Shown: positions 10,330-21,800 of the stretch, piece by piece | How the letters are laid out: the number at the start of each line of letters is the position of its first letter | Numbering within the stretch: position 1 is the stretch's first letter | Assembly: GCA_003427395.1 (NCBI GenBank) | Contig: BFEA01000004.1 | Coordinates: 2,709,073 to 2,773,072, forward strand | DNA length: 64,000 nt | Direction of reading: 5' to 3' | Origin: Chara braunii | Lineage: Eukaryota > Streptophyta > Charophyceae > Charales > Characeae | Notes under the pieces: model-generated | The model's input: the letters and a program-made list of their open reading frames with translations, nothing else | What the model was told of the DNA's origin: nothing | The model's database searches: none | Position numbers and translations under genes: made by a program

Positions 10330-11155
10330 TCTAGTTTCCTTCCATGCATTGTATCAGGTGTTGTTGCCGATTCCGATAGAGGCTGTTGTGGACAGGATTG
10401 GTGATTGGGTTACTACTGTCCGTTCCTCCCTGGCTCACCTAATAACCCTTGTCCTCTGCAAGTACTCAGGAGTAATGTTAAATTGCACGTGCAAGGTGTT
10501 GAGGGACGTTCGAAAGACGGGCTTCACAGTTGTAGTTGGTTATAGTCTGTGTAATATGCATACGTAATCACAGTGGTGCGATTTTGTTTTGTGTCGTTTG
10601 TCTGTCCTGTACGCTACGGTGGTAAGATGTTTTATTTGTGATTGTGTACCGTTGGGTGGGACATGACGGTCCCCCTTTTTGTCCGAAATTTTACGGCTCT
10701 CAGAGCTTCCTTCCTGCGCTTGTGTCAAGCGCTTAGGCCGAGCGATTGTGGCCTAGGCTACCAGGCCACCTGCACGGCCGTGCAAGGCCCTGGAAACCGC
10801 CTGGCCAGTCGCCTGCACTGGTACCCCCCGGGCATGTAGAAACTATGGAAATTTGGCTTCCACCCCCTCCTCTCTTTTCCGGTTGGGCTCTTCTGCGCCC
10901 ACCGAAAGTAGCCCAAAACTGGGCTCTTTTCTCTTTTCCAGTGTTGCCCGTTGAGGGGGAAAGGAAGGGTGGTATATTTGGGGCTCGAAGGGTCTACAGG
11001 GTTGTAAAGTGGGGTGCATTAGTTTGATTTTTAATCTTTGTTATGATGTTCGATTCTGTAAGGAGTCCTGGGGTCCCTCTGTCCAAAGTTGTTCGCTGTG
11101 CATTTCTGCACAAAGTGTTTGTCCATAATTTTTCAATTAGAAAAAATATATATAT
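10330..11155. other. Gene-free stretch, GC-rich palindromic patch
   Basis: No gene is recognised. Around 10735-10835 there is a cluster of GGCC-centred words (CCAGGCCACC, CACGGCCGTG, GCCTGGCC) with some self-complementarity. Confidence 0.4.
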
Positions 11156-11157
11156 AT

Positions 11158-11245
11158 ATTTTTATGTGCTTAGGACGCTCAGGGGTTCTGCTTGGCCGGG
11201 TGACTGGGCGTGTGTCTGAGCACAAAATTTGTGCCCGGTTCCGGT
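11158..11245. repeat. Fragment resembling the GGGCAC-rich element end at 40090-40165
   Basis: The words CTTGGCCGGGTGACTGGGCG and TGTCTGAGCAC-(A/T)n-GTGCCCGG parallel CCTGGCCGAGCACCCGAGCG and TATCCGGGCAC-GTTGGGTGCCC at 40120-40162. This suggests a second, decayed end of the same element family. An AT run (TATATATATATA) precedes it. Confidence 0.45.
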
Positions 11246-11570
11246 TCCAGAAGAAACAGCCTAGATTCTTGCGTGCATGCTTCTTCTTTCTCTTCTTCAC
11301 GGAGGTCATGCCCACAGGCCATGCAATCCGTCGTAGGAGGTACTTGACTTCGGTTTCCACTGTATTTGTCTTGATTGTCTTAAACCGCTAGTACACGGCC
11401 CCGGCTTTGCTGAAAAGAAGCTCGTTGCCTATGCAGGTGCGTCGTCGATACATTGGCAAAGAATGTTCCAAGATAAGCTCAAGAAAATTGAATCTCGGAA
11501 CATGCGATGATGCCAACAGCAGTGGCCGTCCTTGATGTATGTTTCTTGCCAGCAGTACACCGCCATTCGC

Positions 11571-11585
11571 ACGCATGCATGCATG
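11571..11585. repeat. (GCAT)n tetranucleotide run
   Basis: A run of GCATGCATGCATGCA, self-complementary throughout. It is short and of no evident function. Confidence 0.9.
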
Positions 11586-11645
11586 CACCCCAGACGAGAA
11601 CGCACATAAAATATTATAAAACCTGACACAGCACAGACCGAGTAT

Positions 11646-11745
11646 GCACCACATGGCACCCCTTTGTTGATGATTAAGGTGGGGATTTTGGGAACGCACC
11701 ACATGGCACCTCTGTGTTGCTCAGCAAGGTGGTGGGTTTGGCCAT
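11646..11745. repeat. 50-bp tandem duplication
   Basis: Two units begin with GCACCACATGGCACC (11646 and 11696) and continue TTGTTG-T-AGGTGG. The second ends in GGCCATGTAAAGATACA, which itself repeats at once as GGCCATATAAAGATACA. Confidence 0.8.
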
Positions 11746-11749
11746 GTAA

Positions 11750-12870
11750 AGATACATTGGCCATATAAAGATACAAGTTCATATAACCGGAAAACGGCTA
11801 CCTCAGGAAAGGTGCCTTAAGCTTTTTGAAAGAAAGAGAAAGAGCTGTACATCATAAGCGTGCCTGACTGTCTCTAATTCTGGAAGGGGAAAAACACTAG
11901 TAAGTAAATACAGTAAATAAATACAGTAAATAAATTCTGGAAGAGCAATAGCCAAGGTCACTCCCAGGTATGATGTGTACAGTCTGCTGCAGTCCTGGGT
12001 ATCAAATGAAACTGAGGTGGGGGGTACATAAATGACAAAAACTCAGACCTCAAATGTGCACACCATGGACAGAGCAAGCTACAGCCCAATGCTATATCAT
12101 TGCCAAATGCGTGTACTTGTGGTCTCTCTCCAGCAGTGGGGGAGTATGGAGAGGCAGCAGAATAATTCTGCAGACGCCCTGGGACCACACATCCTCGGTA
12201 AAGCACGAGTACATCCAGCTATCGGCAGTGGGGCATGCTTTTGGATAGGCTGGCTTGTGTGTTTGTAGGTTGTTTTGTAGTAGGGCGAATCTGTAAACGA
12301 TGTCTTGTTTTGAAAATGCAGAACTGAGAGAGCTTTCAGGCTGTATGTGTTCTTGTGTCCGTTGGCCTCTTGTGTGTCTATTTTTTTCCGCTTGTACAAT
12401 CCTGTGAGTGAGAAATGATTAATAATTGGGGAGCATTTTCTATATTAGCTGTCAAGAACAAATGTTATGTTCCTTCGATTCTGTTCTAACTTCTAATGGT
12501 ATACTCACACTTATATATTTTTTTTGTTTTTCTTCCCAATGTGAAATGTATACTATCCTAATGTCGTCCGGTGTCACTGAAGGTAGTCCTGAAATGGGTA
12601 TGCCTTAGGTTTGTGTTCTCCATAACAGAGAGAAAGAAAGAGCACCAGTACGGGTCCCCTTGTCACACAAGTTGTGGTTGTGTACAAAAGGGGGCATTCG
12701 CGAGGTCCCGAACTTGTGATGTACGGGACCGCAAGATGCCTGACTCTATTTTTTTTGGTGCAATGAAAAATGGGATTTGCAATTTAAGTGTGCGTTCTCT
12801 TGATCTATCCGTTTCTGGTCTGTCGTCGAGTGTACTATTGTAGTCGGCTTTCATGCTGCATTCAAAGTAG
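11750..12870. other. Gene-free stretch
   Basis: No gene is recognised. A short AGTAAATA-type run (11898-11935) is the only repeat noticed. Confidence 0.4.
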
Positions 12871-13032
12871 TTAAACCACCAGTACCTCAGAGTGTTCCCC
12901 GTAAACGGGCGTGACTTTTGGGATGAAAGGGCCTGGGCCGGTAGGCCGATTTCAGCCAAGTGGAAACAGTGCGATCGCCACTTTTGGCTGGCCATTAACG
13001 CGGAGCACTTTTAGGAGGTACTCGTGGTTTAA
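12871..13032. mobile_element. Small inverted-repeat element (MITE-like), copy 1
   Basis: The left end TTAAACCACCAGTACCTC and the right end GAGGTACTCGTGGTTTAA are inverted repeats of about 18 bp with one mismatch, bounding 162 bp with no coding capacity. TTAA at both outer edges could be a target-site duplication or part of the terminal repeat. A second copy lies only 500 bp away, which supports a mobile non-autonomous element. The transposase family is unknown. Confidence 0.75.
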
Positions 13033-13530
13033 TTTGGTTGTGAAATTGTCAGGGTATTCTCTCCTCTCCACTTGGGGCTCTGAGCGTCAACCCAATGGCA
13101 AGCATGAATTTCAGCTGTTCAGTTGGAAATTGCTCTGCTGAATAATGTCTCCAAATGATTATTCTTTCTTCAGTTGTCTGCAGTAGAAAACTGATTTTCT
13201 CCTCTTGTGGTGAGTTGTTTTGTTGCACACCTGTTTTCTTGTGTTCTCTGTTGGCTCTTTGGCTGGCTGCATGTCACAATTGGCTGTGTGCGTGTGTACT
13301 TTCTGAAACCATCTCATGTTATGGTGTGTGCAAGGGAATTCCTTTTGGCTTCTTGGCTGTGTATATGATCCCTCCCTTGCATGTGCGTTTGGAGGAGCTG
13401 TGTTTATTCCACACTGTGCGTGGGGTCGAGCTGGTCTTCGCCTGACTTTGCTTTTCTGGTCTGCAAGCCTTGTAATGATCTTGTGTACGACTATTAACAT
13501 TGACGTGCTGCTCTACGTGTTAACAAGTTG

Positions 13531-13710
13531 TTAATCCACCAGTACTTGCCTCAGCTGTAGGCTGCGGAAAAAAGAAGAGTAGAAACGTTTCTAGTTGGAT
13601 GAATTTGGGCCCTCCTGTAGTGGCCCGTATGTTTCCTAAAATCATGCCGTATGTTTCCTAAAATCATGGCGCGTTAACGGGGATGACCTGAGGAAGTACT
13701 TGTGGTTCAA
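13531..13710. mobile_element. Small inverted-repeat element (MITE-like), copy 2
   Basis: Its ends TTAATCCACCAGTACTTGCC and the complement of GGAAGTACTTGTGGTTCAA match copy 1 at 12871-13032 and extend to a CCTCAG / CTGAGG pair. Inside, GCGTTAACGGGGATGAC resembles GTAAACGGGCGTGAC of copy 1. A 23-bp direct repeat (CCGTATGTTTCCTAAAATCA twice, about 13626-13666) is private to this copy. Confidence 0.72.
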
Positions 13711-13714
13711 CATG

Positions 13715-14006
13715 GCTCTTCTCATATTACGTAGAAAATGTCCTTACTGAACTGCCCGCGCTTAGGCAACTCTGAGTCATTCGGCATATTTGATACCAGC
13801 GGTATTCGAACTCTGCATCATCAATAGTTGTGCTGGGTAGACGATTTGCGGATCAGTGGTAATTGATTTCCCACGATACAGGGACTTGTCGTTGAAACCG
13901 GCTCAGACATGGATCTTGAGCTGAACCTTCTTTTGGTTAGCCTATTACGTGCAACCTTTTTGTTGATTGTTTTGGAATGAACCTCCCTGTCTACCCCCTC
14001 CCCCCC

Positions 14007-14050
<44 letters not shown>

Positions 14051-15124
14051 CAGACATGTGCACATTTCGATATTGTGGCACTCAGTCTAGTCCGCATGCA
14101 CATGTATCGTCATGTGTGGTGTGATGTCCGTTGGCTTCTGTGCTTGCAACTTTGGAGGCTTTCATGCAGGACTGTGTATCTGTTAGTGGATCGAGCTCCT
14201 AGGTGTGGAACATGTGGATTGTGTGGCATACTTGAACCATCTGCCAAGTGTCCGGTAGATCTGGTTCAGGCTTTGTGGTCCTTGTGAACTCCCTGAAAGC
14301 GTTGTAGGTGCTTCACCCATTTCGTGGGATTGTGATGGGAGTGTGGGGTGATGATTACGATGTGATGAAACAGCTGGCACTGGCACATGAACATCCATCG
14401 TCGAGTTTTCCGTCTCAATATTCTGATATTGACTGGCTTCCAATCCGTCTTGCCAGATTTGTCAGGACAGAACTGGCAGATTTCATTGTTTGGTTTTCAT
14501 TTCCTCTCTGTTTCTTTTAATGGCGCGGTGTTCTGGAAGACGGATAGAAGGCTCGGTTGTTTTTGAAGAGCCATACAGTGCCGCATAGTCATTGGGCATG
14601 TGGAAGCTGTCATGGCCTGAAATTCTTGTGCAGGTTGCACCTGGGAAAAGCGAATCTTGCTGAGCCGTCTTCCTCTATGTGCTGTGGGGGCAGTTTAGAA
14701 AAATGAAACTTCCTTCTCAAACACCGATTCCGATACACCGATCTTTTGGGTGTTGTCTGGAGGATGAGTGCCGCAGTCGGTCGGCTGTGCAGACCAGAGG
14801 ACACTCAGACACGTGAAAGCTGTGTACCCTAACAATGGGGAATGGACGGAATTAAATGCCGTTGTACCCGTTGAATAGCCCCTGGAGCCCCTGTTGAATC
14901 CCGTTTAATGGGAAAACAGGGGACTCCCGTTGAATCTGGAAAAACGGACTGGGGGCGTTGGGCCTCGGACACATGTTCAAATGCGCTCAAGCACTAGGAC
15001 TACAAAAAAAAAACTAAAAAAAACGCCATACCAGTCCTCAAAACCTACCTGGAAGCCGTTCAAACAACTACAAACCCCGAATCCTTCTTCCCCTGCTCGC
15101 CCCATCCTGCCGCCCGCCCCATCT
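13715..15124. other. Gene-free stretch with a CT microsatellite
   Basis: A (CT)n run lies at 14009-14046. Around 14820-14960 the words GTTGAAT, GGGGA and CCCCTG recur, suggesting a short degenerate repeat. No gene was recognised. Confidence 0.5.
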
Positions 15125-15132
15125 TTGTGTGT

Positions 15133-15171
<39 letters not shown>

Positions 15172-15200
15172 GTGTGACTGTGTGTGTGTGTGTGTGTGTT
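15125..15200. repeat. (GT)n microsatellite, interrupted
   Basis: A GT run of about 75 bp is broken once by TGTGACTG. A second long GT run lies at 61495-61544. Confidence 0.95.
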
Positions 15201-15289
15201 TTTCCTATTTCCTGAGTTGTTTTTTACGTCTTTGATTTTTATTTTTTAAATACATGAAAATGAGTGAATGAAATAGGAATCAAATGGTG

Positions 15290-15545
15290 GTGTACATCTT
15301 TGAAAGATCTACAACCCTATATTTTTTATTTGTTTTTCTGCTTTTTATTTAGCCCTGAAACAATCTCTATGAAACCAAAAGGAAAAAAACACTCGTTCGA
15401 GTCATTTCATCTTTTGCTGTTTTGTTTTTTCAGTTCTATATTTTTTTTTTTTAATACAGTCAGAGCTCAAAAAAAAAAAAAAAAAAAAGGGGTTGTAGNC
15501 CTCGAAAAAATCTACAACACCATATTTTTTATTTTATTTTTTGAT
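15290..15545. repeat. Dispersed AT-rich repeat with TCTACAAC hairpin; contains an N
   Basis: About 70 bp at 15468-15538 (A-run, GGGGTTGTAG-N-CCTCG, A-run, TCTACAACACCATATTTTTT) are identical, apart from the N at 15499, to 51834-51904, where the assembly then breaks into 100 Ns. GTTGTAGA and TCTACAAC form an 8-bp hairpin (the last A of the first arm is the N here). A weaker copy of the right half lies at 15310-15340. Confidence 0.8.
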
Positions 15546-15941
15546 TAGTTTTAGTTCATGAAAAAGACATTCGCGGACCCCGTTGTAACCTGTCTAACGG
15601 GCTGTTCAACGTGAATCAATGCAGAACCCTCGTGGAATCAATTTTCGGACACAGTGTGAAAGTGTATACTTTCGAACGCGTCTGATTTGTTGTTGAGTTG
15701 ATGAAGTCGGAAGCACAACAAAAAGTTTGGACTTTCTCACTGGAGAAATTTCTTGAAACAAAAACGTCGAGAACGTATGGCATTGTTTCAATGAAGGAGG
15801 CTCGTTGCATCTGTTGACTCGAGTGTGTGCCGGGAAGAAGTTGGTGAGTGCAAATCTTTGTCTAGGTATCTTATATGGTCTCGAGGCAGACGAGCCTGAT
15901 AAAAATTATCTTGGTTTCTTGTCCAGACCCTGCCACTCCTA

Positions 15942-16180
15942 GACGGAGTGCAGTGCCCAAGCGTGACCCTCCGACAACGTCTGGTCATTATAGTTGTTGT
16001 GGTATCTTGAAAAAGAAGTAAAAAAAAAATTGTAGTTGTAGTCGATGTGACTGGCAGGCCTGACGGAATGCAGTGCGAAAGCTGGGCCCTCCGACAATGT
16101 TTGGTCATTATAGCTGTAGTCAATGTGACTGTCAAGCCGGGTACAAATATGGGTGCCACATGTGTTCGGGGAATGGAGTA
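15942..16180. repeat. 120-bp tandem duplication
   Basis: Units starting at GACGGAGTGCAGTGC (15942) and GACGGAATGCAGTGC (16062) share CCCTCCGACAA-GT-TGGTCATTATAG and TCGATGTGACTG or its near match. A related fragment, GTGCCCTCCGACAATGCGTCT, sits at 30640-30660, so the unit also occurs elsewhere. Confidence 0.8.
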
Positions 16181-16504
16181 ATCCCCCCCCAGAGAATTGT
16201 GTGTGGCGATTGCCTTTACAGTGGGCCAAGGGAACACTGCTGGAGACTGCAATCAGTTGGCCTGGGAAATGGTGAATGATAGGTGAGGGGTTTGCTGTCC
16301 CTAAGTTGGGAATGTGTAGTAAACATGCTTGTCACGACTTGAGCACAGAGTGAAGGTGGATAAGTAGCATTTGAGATGTGGGAGTTTTCATTGGGAAATC
16401 GAAACATGTCTGCTTTACTTCCTGTTCTTGGTCCGGTGGTCAACTCCCGTGGTTTTGTAAGCTCCTTATCTAACCAGTTTTGGAGAGTAGGGAAAACACT
16501 TAGT

Positions 16505-17090
16505 GTATAGCCGAGGAACATAGGGCAAACACTTCGTTTATGCTAGCTGAGGAACAGAGGAAAACACTGTTGCTGAGGAACATAGGGAAAACACTTAGTT
16601 TATTCTAGCTGAGGAACAGAGGAAATCACTTAGTAGCCGAGGAACATAGGGAAAACACTTAGTTTATACTAGCTGAACACTTAGTTTATACTAGCTGAGG
16701 AACAGAGGAAAGTACTTAGGAAAACAGGTAGTTTATAGCTACTTAAAGAAAACACGTAGTTTATAACTACTTAGTTTATAGCTGAGGAACAGAGGAAAAC
16801 ACTTAGTTTGTAGCTCAGGAACAGAGGACCAGTTTTTTAGATTAGGGAATTCACACTTAGTTTATAGCCGAGGAGGAACACAGGGCAAATGAAACAGAGG
16901 ACCACTCGTGGAGATTAGGGAAAACACTTAGTTTATAGCCGAGGAACAGTGCAAACGATAGTTCATAGCTGAGGAACAGGGCAAACGATCCTTGGGGGAG
17001 TTAGTTTATAGCCAAGGGACAAGGCAAAAGATCCTTGAGAGAGTTAGTTTATAGCCGAGGAACAGGGCAAACGATCCTTGAGAGAGTAGG
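16505..17090. repeat. Degenerate minisatellite, ~13 units
   Basis: The phrase TTAGTTTATAGC-GAGGAACAG-GCAAAC (or GGAAAACAC) recurs about 13 times with unit lengths from about 27 to 60 bp and internal partial units. The last four units share CGATCCTTGAGAGAG, showing homogenisation at the right end. Confidence 0.9.
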
Positions 17091-17900
17091 TAGACAGATG
17101 AGTGGTTCCTGAATAGGCCAGAGACAAAGTGACATGTAAGTACCCGCCCGCACTCGCACAGGCGAACATCTTGAGATGCCTTCTACTGTATAGGTCGGAT
17201 AGCCTGCCTGTTCCGGGTCATCAGACCTTAGACCAGAGGAATCTGTCCAATGTGGTACTTCAAGAGCTCGAGAAAAACTTGTCATGTGACTGAAGAGTGG
17301 TGCCAATATAGGGTCGTCGATATAGAGGGCAACCAACGTAGGTTGTGAAAGAAAAGGTGCGGTGCGAAGATTTGGGAGCGATCAGAGAGCAACCTTATGG
17401 AGAACATTGCGATCAGGTCATTCCTACTTCCCCGTGGTGAAGATGGCAGTGCTCGTGCATATGGTATGTGCTGTCAATAGGTGGACTTCTGGTAGTACAC
17501 AGAAGGTGAAGGCAGTCTTTGGTAGTGTGCTCGTGCATATGGTATGTGCTGTTAAAGGGTCGCAAGGTGGACTGGGATTTGTCTAAACACTAGACAAATC
17601 CAACGGGTTGACGGTCTTGCAGTGAACACAACACCCTGTCTGGATGACCGAATCGGGAGCGGGAAGCTCGTAAGAGGGTGGTCTTTGGGAGATGACCGTG
17701 ACCGTATTGACTTTACAGTCGCTGTACACGGGGTGTGAAGGCAGGGATGGCATTTTACCTGCCAGGGGATATCAAGGCACACTATGTCATTGATGATTTT
17801 TGAATATTCTGTGTTACAGAAATTTTGGGAAGTGATCGGTGATGTAGTGTAGGATCGGCTGTGTCAGAGAAAAATGTCAGAAGGAATTAACAGTTGCCCG
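17091..17900. other. Gene-free stretch with one short direct repeat
   Basis: GTGCTCGTGCATATGGTATG occurs twice (about 17448 and 17527), each followed by TGCTGT and then AGGTGGAC. No gene was recognised. Confidence 0.55.
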
Positions 17901-17902
17901 CG

Positions 17903-18006
17903 AGGTTTTGCTTTCGGTTGTGACCTGGTCAGGCGGAACCTTCAGGCGTGGAAGGTTTCGCTTTCGGTTGTGACCTGGTCAGGCGGAACCTTCAAGCGTG
18001 GAAGGT
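17903..18006. repeat. 50-bp tandem duplication
   Basis: Two almost identical units contain CTTTCGGTTGTGACCTGGTC and AGGCGGAACCTTCA-GCGTGG (17911 and 17961). One mismatch separates them across most of the unit, so the duplication is recent. Confidence 0.9.
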
Positions 18007-18516
18007 TGGGGTTGGTGTGAAGTCAGGTTCGACACATCAGTCTCTGCTAGACTGATGGGTTTCCAGCAAGGCACCTAGAGGTTGTTGGTTGACAACACTC
18101 GCACAAAGCAGGCAATCTGATATTCACACTCTTTTCTTTTCCTCTTTTTTTTTTTTTTTTTTTTTTCTCTCTCTTTCATTTCCCCCTTTTCATTTTGAAG
18201 TGTGTTGTAATAGGTAACAGGATGCGAGGTAGTGTATGAGAATTAAGGGTGATATGTGAAGTGAGGTCCTGGCCTTTGTCTGCGCTATAAACTCTTCACA
18301 GCACACTGGTAGATACATGGGCTCCTTTCTTTTTTTTTCCCTAAATACAGGAGCTCCTTTCGCCAGTGGCCGTTAGCAAGGAGCACAGTACACTGGTTGA
18401 AGTGGGTGCACACTCGGGCACGAGTTTACATATGTCTGCTGGCTTCTCACAAATGCACCATATGTGCAGTATCAATGTGTATGAATTTACTGATATCTCT
18501 GGTTGACGATATATGT
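18007..18516. other. Gene-free stretch with T homopolymer
   Basis: A T run of about 20 lies at 18147-18166, followed by CT. GAGCTCCTTTC appears twice near 18329 and 18350. No gene was recognised. Confidence 0.45.
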
Positions 18517-18680
18517 AAACAGTTTGTCGCAGCCCCTTGTTTGTTGTCCTCTTCTCCGTCTCTGTCTATGGTTTACTTGGCAGCTATGTTTGACGATACG
18601 TAGTGAAATAGAGCTACCTTGTAAACCGTAGGCAGAGAAAAAGAAGATGATAACAAACGAGGGGATGTCACAGACTGTTT
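18517..18680. repeat. Fold-back repeat, ~70-bp arms
   Basis: The left arm (18517-18587) holds AAACAGTTTGTCGCAGCCCC, TTGTTTGTTGTCCTCTTC and CTATGGTTTACTTGG. The right arm (18609-18680) is its diverged reverse complement, with a loop of about 20 bp. The same sequence in single orientation occurs at 10218-10305, and a further antisense fragment with CATCGGAGTTCACC lies at 18775-18812. Confidence 0.75.
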
Positions 18681-18819
18681 CATCGGAGTTTCACAGTCCC
18701 ATCAGGAGGCTCGTCAAGTGGAACTGCCTCGTAAAGTGGAACGGAAGAAGAAAATGAATTCAGGGCTGCGACCGATTGTGTCATCGGAGTTCACCAACTC
18801 ACATCAGGAGGTTGAACCG

Positions 18820-21800
18820 TCTACACCTAAAGGGACAACCCACCTTTTCTGTGTTTTCTCTTTTGCTGGTGCTCACAGAGCCTGCCCCTTGCTACCTCGA
18901 CATTCTTTCCTTAGTGGGCGGGTCTTGCTGCTTCCCTGTCTATGGGAGCACTCTTTGCTCACCTTTAATCGGACAGTAGTTGTCACCTCAAGAGGTTAGA
19001 GGGACGCTGCTTTAAAACGTGAATGGTCCTCCTCTTCTGAGGACTCAATGAAACGTTTGAAGGGGGAGAGAGAGGACGATCGAAGGGGGAAGAGACACCA
19101 ATGCTGTTTTGGTCGAGCTGAGAGAGAGAGAGGAAGAGGAGCGCCAACGTCCTGGGAGTGAGCGGGGGGGGGGAGAGAGAGAGAGCGAGAGAGAGCCTGG
19201 AAGGGTTGGCTTTATTTGAGGGGGAGGGAATGAGAGGGGTTACAGGTGGGGATAGGGGTCTGGTCTTTCGGGGGAGGTTAGTGCCGGTTTGGCAAGCATA
19301 CGCGATTTACAGGAGGTCTGAAATAGCGAAGCAAGGGGGTGGAAGAGTGAGTAAACAAGAAGGAACAAGGAGCAACGGTCGTCGATTTTGAAATACTGTA
19401 TTTTCAAAATATATCACGGAAGATTAGATTGACTAGGTGGGGGGAAGGGTAATAGGGAACCTTTTCATGTGCTGCAATTTGTGCAACCTTTATTTCTAGG
19501 GAAGCCATTGGCGACGGGCAAAGCATTTCATGATCAAGGGTTGGTGCAAGAAAGTTAGAGGATGTTTAGCTTGTGTCTCGAACAACAAAGTAGAAATTTG
19601 ACGAAGCGAGGGAGGAGCGATTTGGAGTTTATGGAACTGTGACATATTCCTAACCAGCGGGAGGCAAGTCCTGCGACAGGATTGGACGAGGTTCAAGACT
19701 TGTTGGACAAGTTGGAGGTGTGGGAGTGAAGCAGGAGGGTGAGTGTGGGGACGGGATTTGCAAGGATAGGAGTATGGATGGGAGGCAAGTGCAGCTTGGC
19801 TGGGTGGGAGATACCAGAGCTATAGTGTAAAGGTGTTGGACACATATGCGCCATGTGGAGATTTAGATGACGAGAACATAGGTGGAGGGTCAGGAGAACA
19901 TTGCATGAACAATGATAGCTGCCACTGTCGAGCGCATAGGCTCCCGTCTTTTTTGCAAAGCGTAAGAGCCCCTCCGAGCTACTTACCCACATGCAAAAAC
20001 TTTTATATGCAATTGAAGAGGTAGGCCAGCAGAGGATCAAACTTTGCGATATACGTACGCTCGGTTAAACGCTGAAGTGAACCGAACGCTGTGCATTCCC
20101 TAGGGCGTTGATCTCTTAGGTACGAAACGAACGTCGATCTATTGAGATGGTCTCAACCAAACGTAGAATCCACAAAATAAGCATAGTCGCGTCACAACTC
20201 TCTGAAAACTAAACAGATAAAATCAATACACCTTATATCAAATCACGCAAGTTTAGTCCAGGCCTGGTCGGGAAGAACACCAAACCGAAGACGACGCATG
20301 CTGATCGATTTGTCAGTTGATGAAATGATCTGCCAAGTTATTTTTCCCAGCCTATATAAGTGAAGAGGTTTTTATTTTGCCATTTTCGAGGCGTAAACTC
20401 TCTATTGACGAAACAATTTAATGAAAGGACAACCTTGTACTTTAATGTACGGGTGGGTCCATCAACAAACCTGCTAAACCTTGTCATGAATGACTTCTGT
20501 ATGTAAATTTCACTGCTACCATGCAGATCAACAAGTGTTGAGTTCCTGATCGAAGTTTGAACTCTGGAATTGACAACACCTCCACAACATATGCAGTTGC
20601 TTAGAGGAAAATTTCAGTGTACGAATAAAAACTTTGTTGGTTGCTTTGTCCTCTAGGCAATAATTACTAGTTTTGTTCCTTGAAAGATGAAGTATTCACC
20701 TTCATCATCATAATACTCTAAACAAAATCGGAGTTGTTAGCAGTGTAAAAAAAAAAAAGTTACGTTCATTATGTACTCCTTGCGAGGTGAAACATCTTAT
20801 GTCTCCATCTTTGTATTCTAACTGTCGCACCTAAGGTGGCCATCCACAAGAGCACTAAATCAACCTTCGCATCGTTCAGGATTCGGCGAGTGTCGGCCGA
20901 CTTTGTGTCGTCACGCTGTACTCAGGCTGTTTTAGGTGACCATAAAACCGAAAGGCTGTGACACATGATTTTGTTGGCTTTTGTAATAAATAAATTAATT
21001 AAATAAAGCAAATTCATTTTTGTTGTGTGCGTTTCGCTTGGAGCGAGACCGTTTCATTGCTGCCTTCGCCGATCCTTGGTTTTGAGAATCTCTTATTTTA
21101 TTTTTGTCAATTTACTAATTTTGAGAATTGCGACAACATCAGAGAACATAATCATCAAACAATGTCCAAGCAAGGAATCATGACTGACTAACTCAAGTCA
21201 AAAGGTAAGATGAATAAGGGAAAAAACTCATAATAATCTCAGAAAGTACAAATGAAAGGGCATGACCAACACTCGTTAGGAGTCCTCACTCATCCCTCAA
21301 GGTCACATACTCAACCTCTGATTTGGCTGTGCGTTTCCTGTGTCTTTAACCATGTTTGTGTACTTCTTGAGATTGTGGCCTTTGAATATAGACCCACTTG
21401 CTTACAAGCTCTGAATCCTTTTACCCGAGGCCCATGATACGGAAGTCAACCATAGCACAAAACTCCTTCCATAAAGTACGAAGATATGGCTGGGAGAAAA
21501 TCCCACGCCCGAGATGTCGGAACTTGGATGGCTCATTCACTGCCTCGTAGTAATCTTCGCTGAAGAAATATACCTCTTAGCTAAATTAACCAGACTGCTC
21601 CAACAAGATCCGCCTATGAGAGGAAAGGTGACTGGAGGCCTAGGGTAGTCCGTGTAAAGCTTGGGTCCAAAGCTACGAATCTACTTGGTACCACTCTTGT
21701 TAAACTCTCTCTCTTTCTCCTCAAAGTATGAGGTAGTCGATATCTTGATCGAGGTAAAACGTTCATGAGTAGAGTTAGTGAGCCGTGTAATGGAGTGGTC

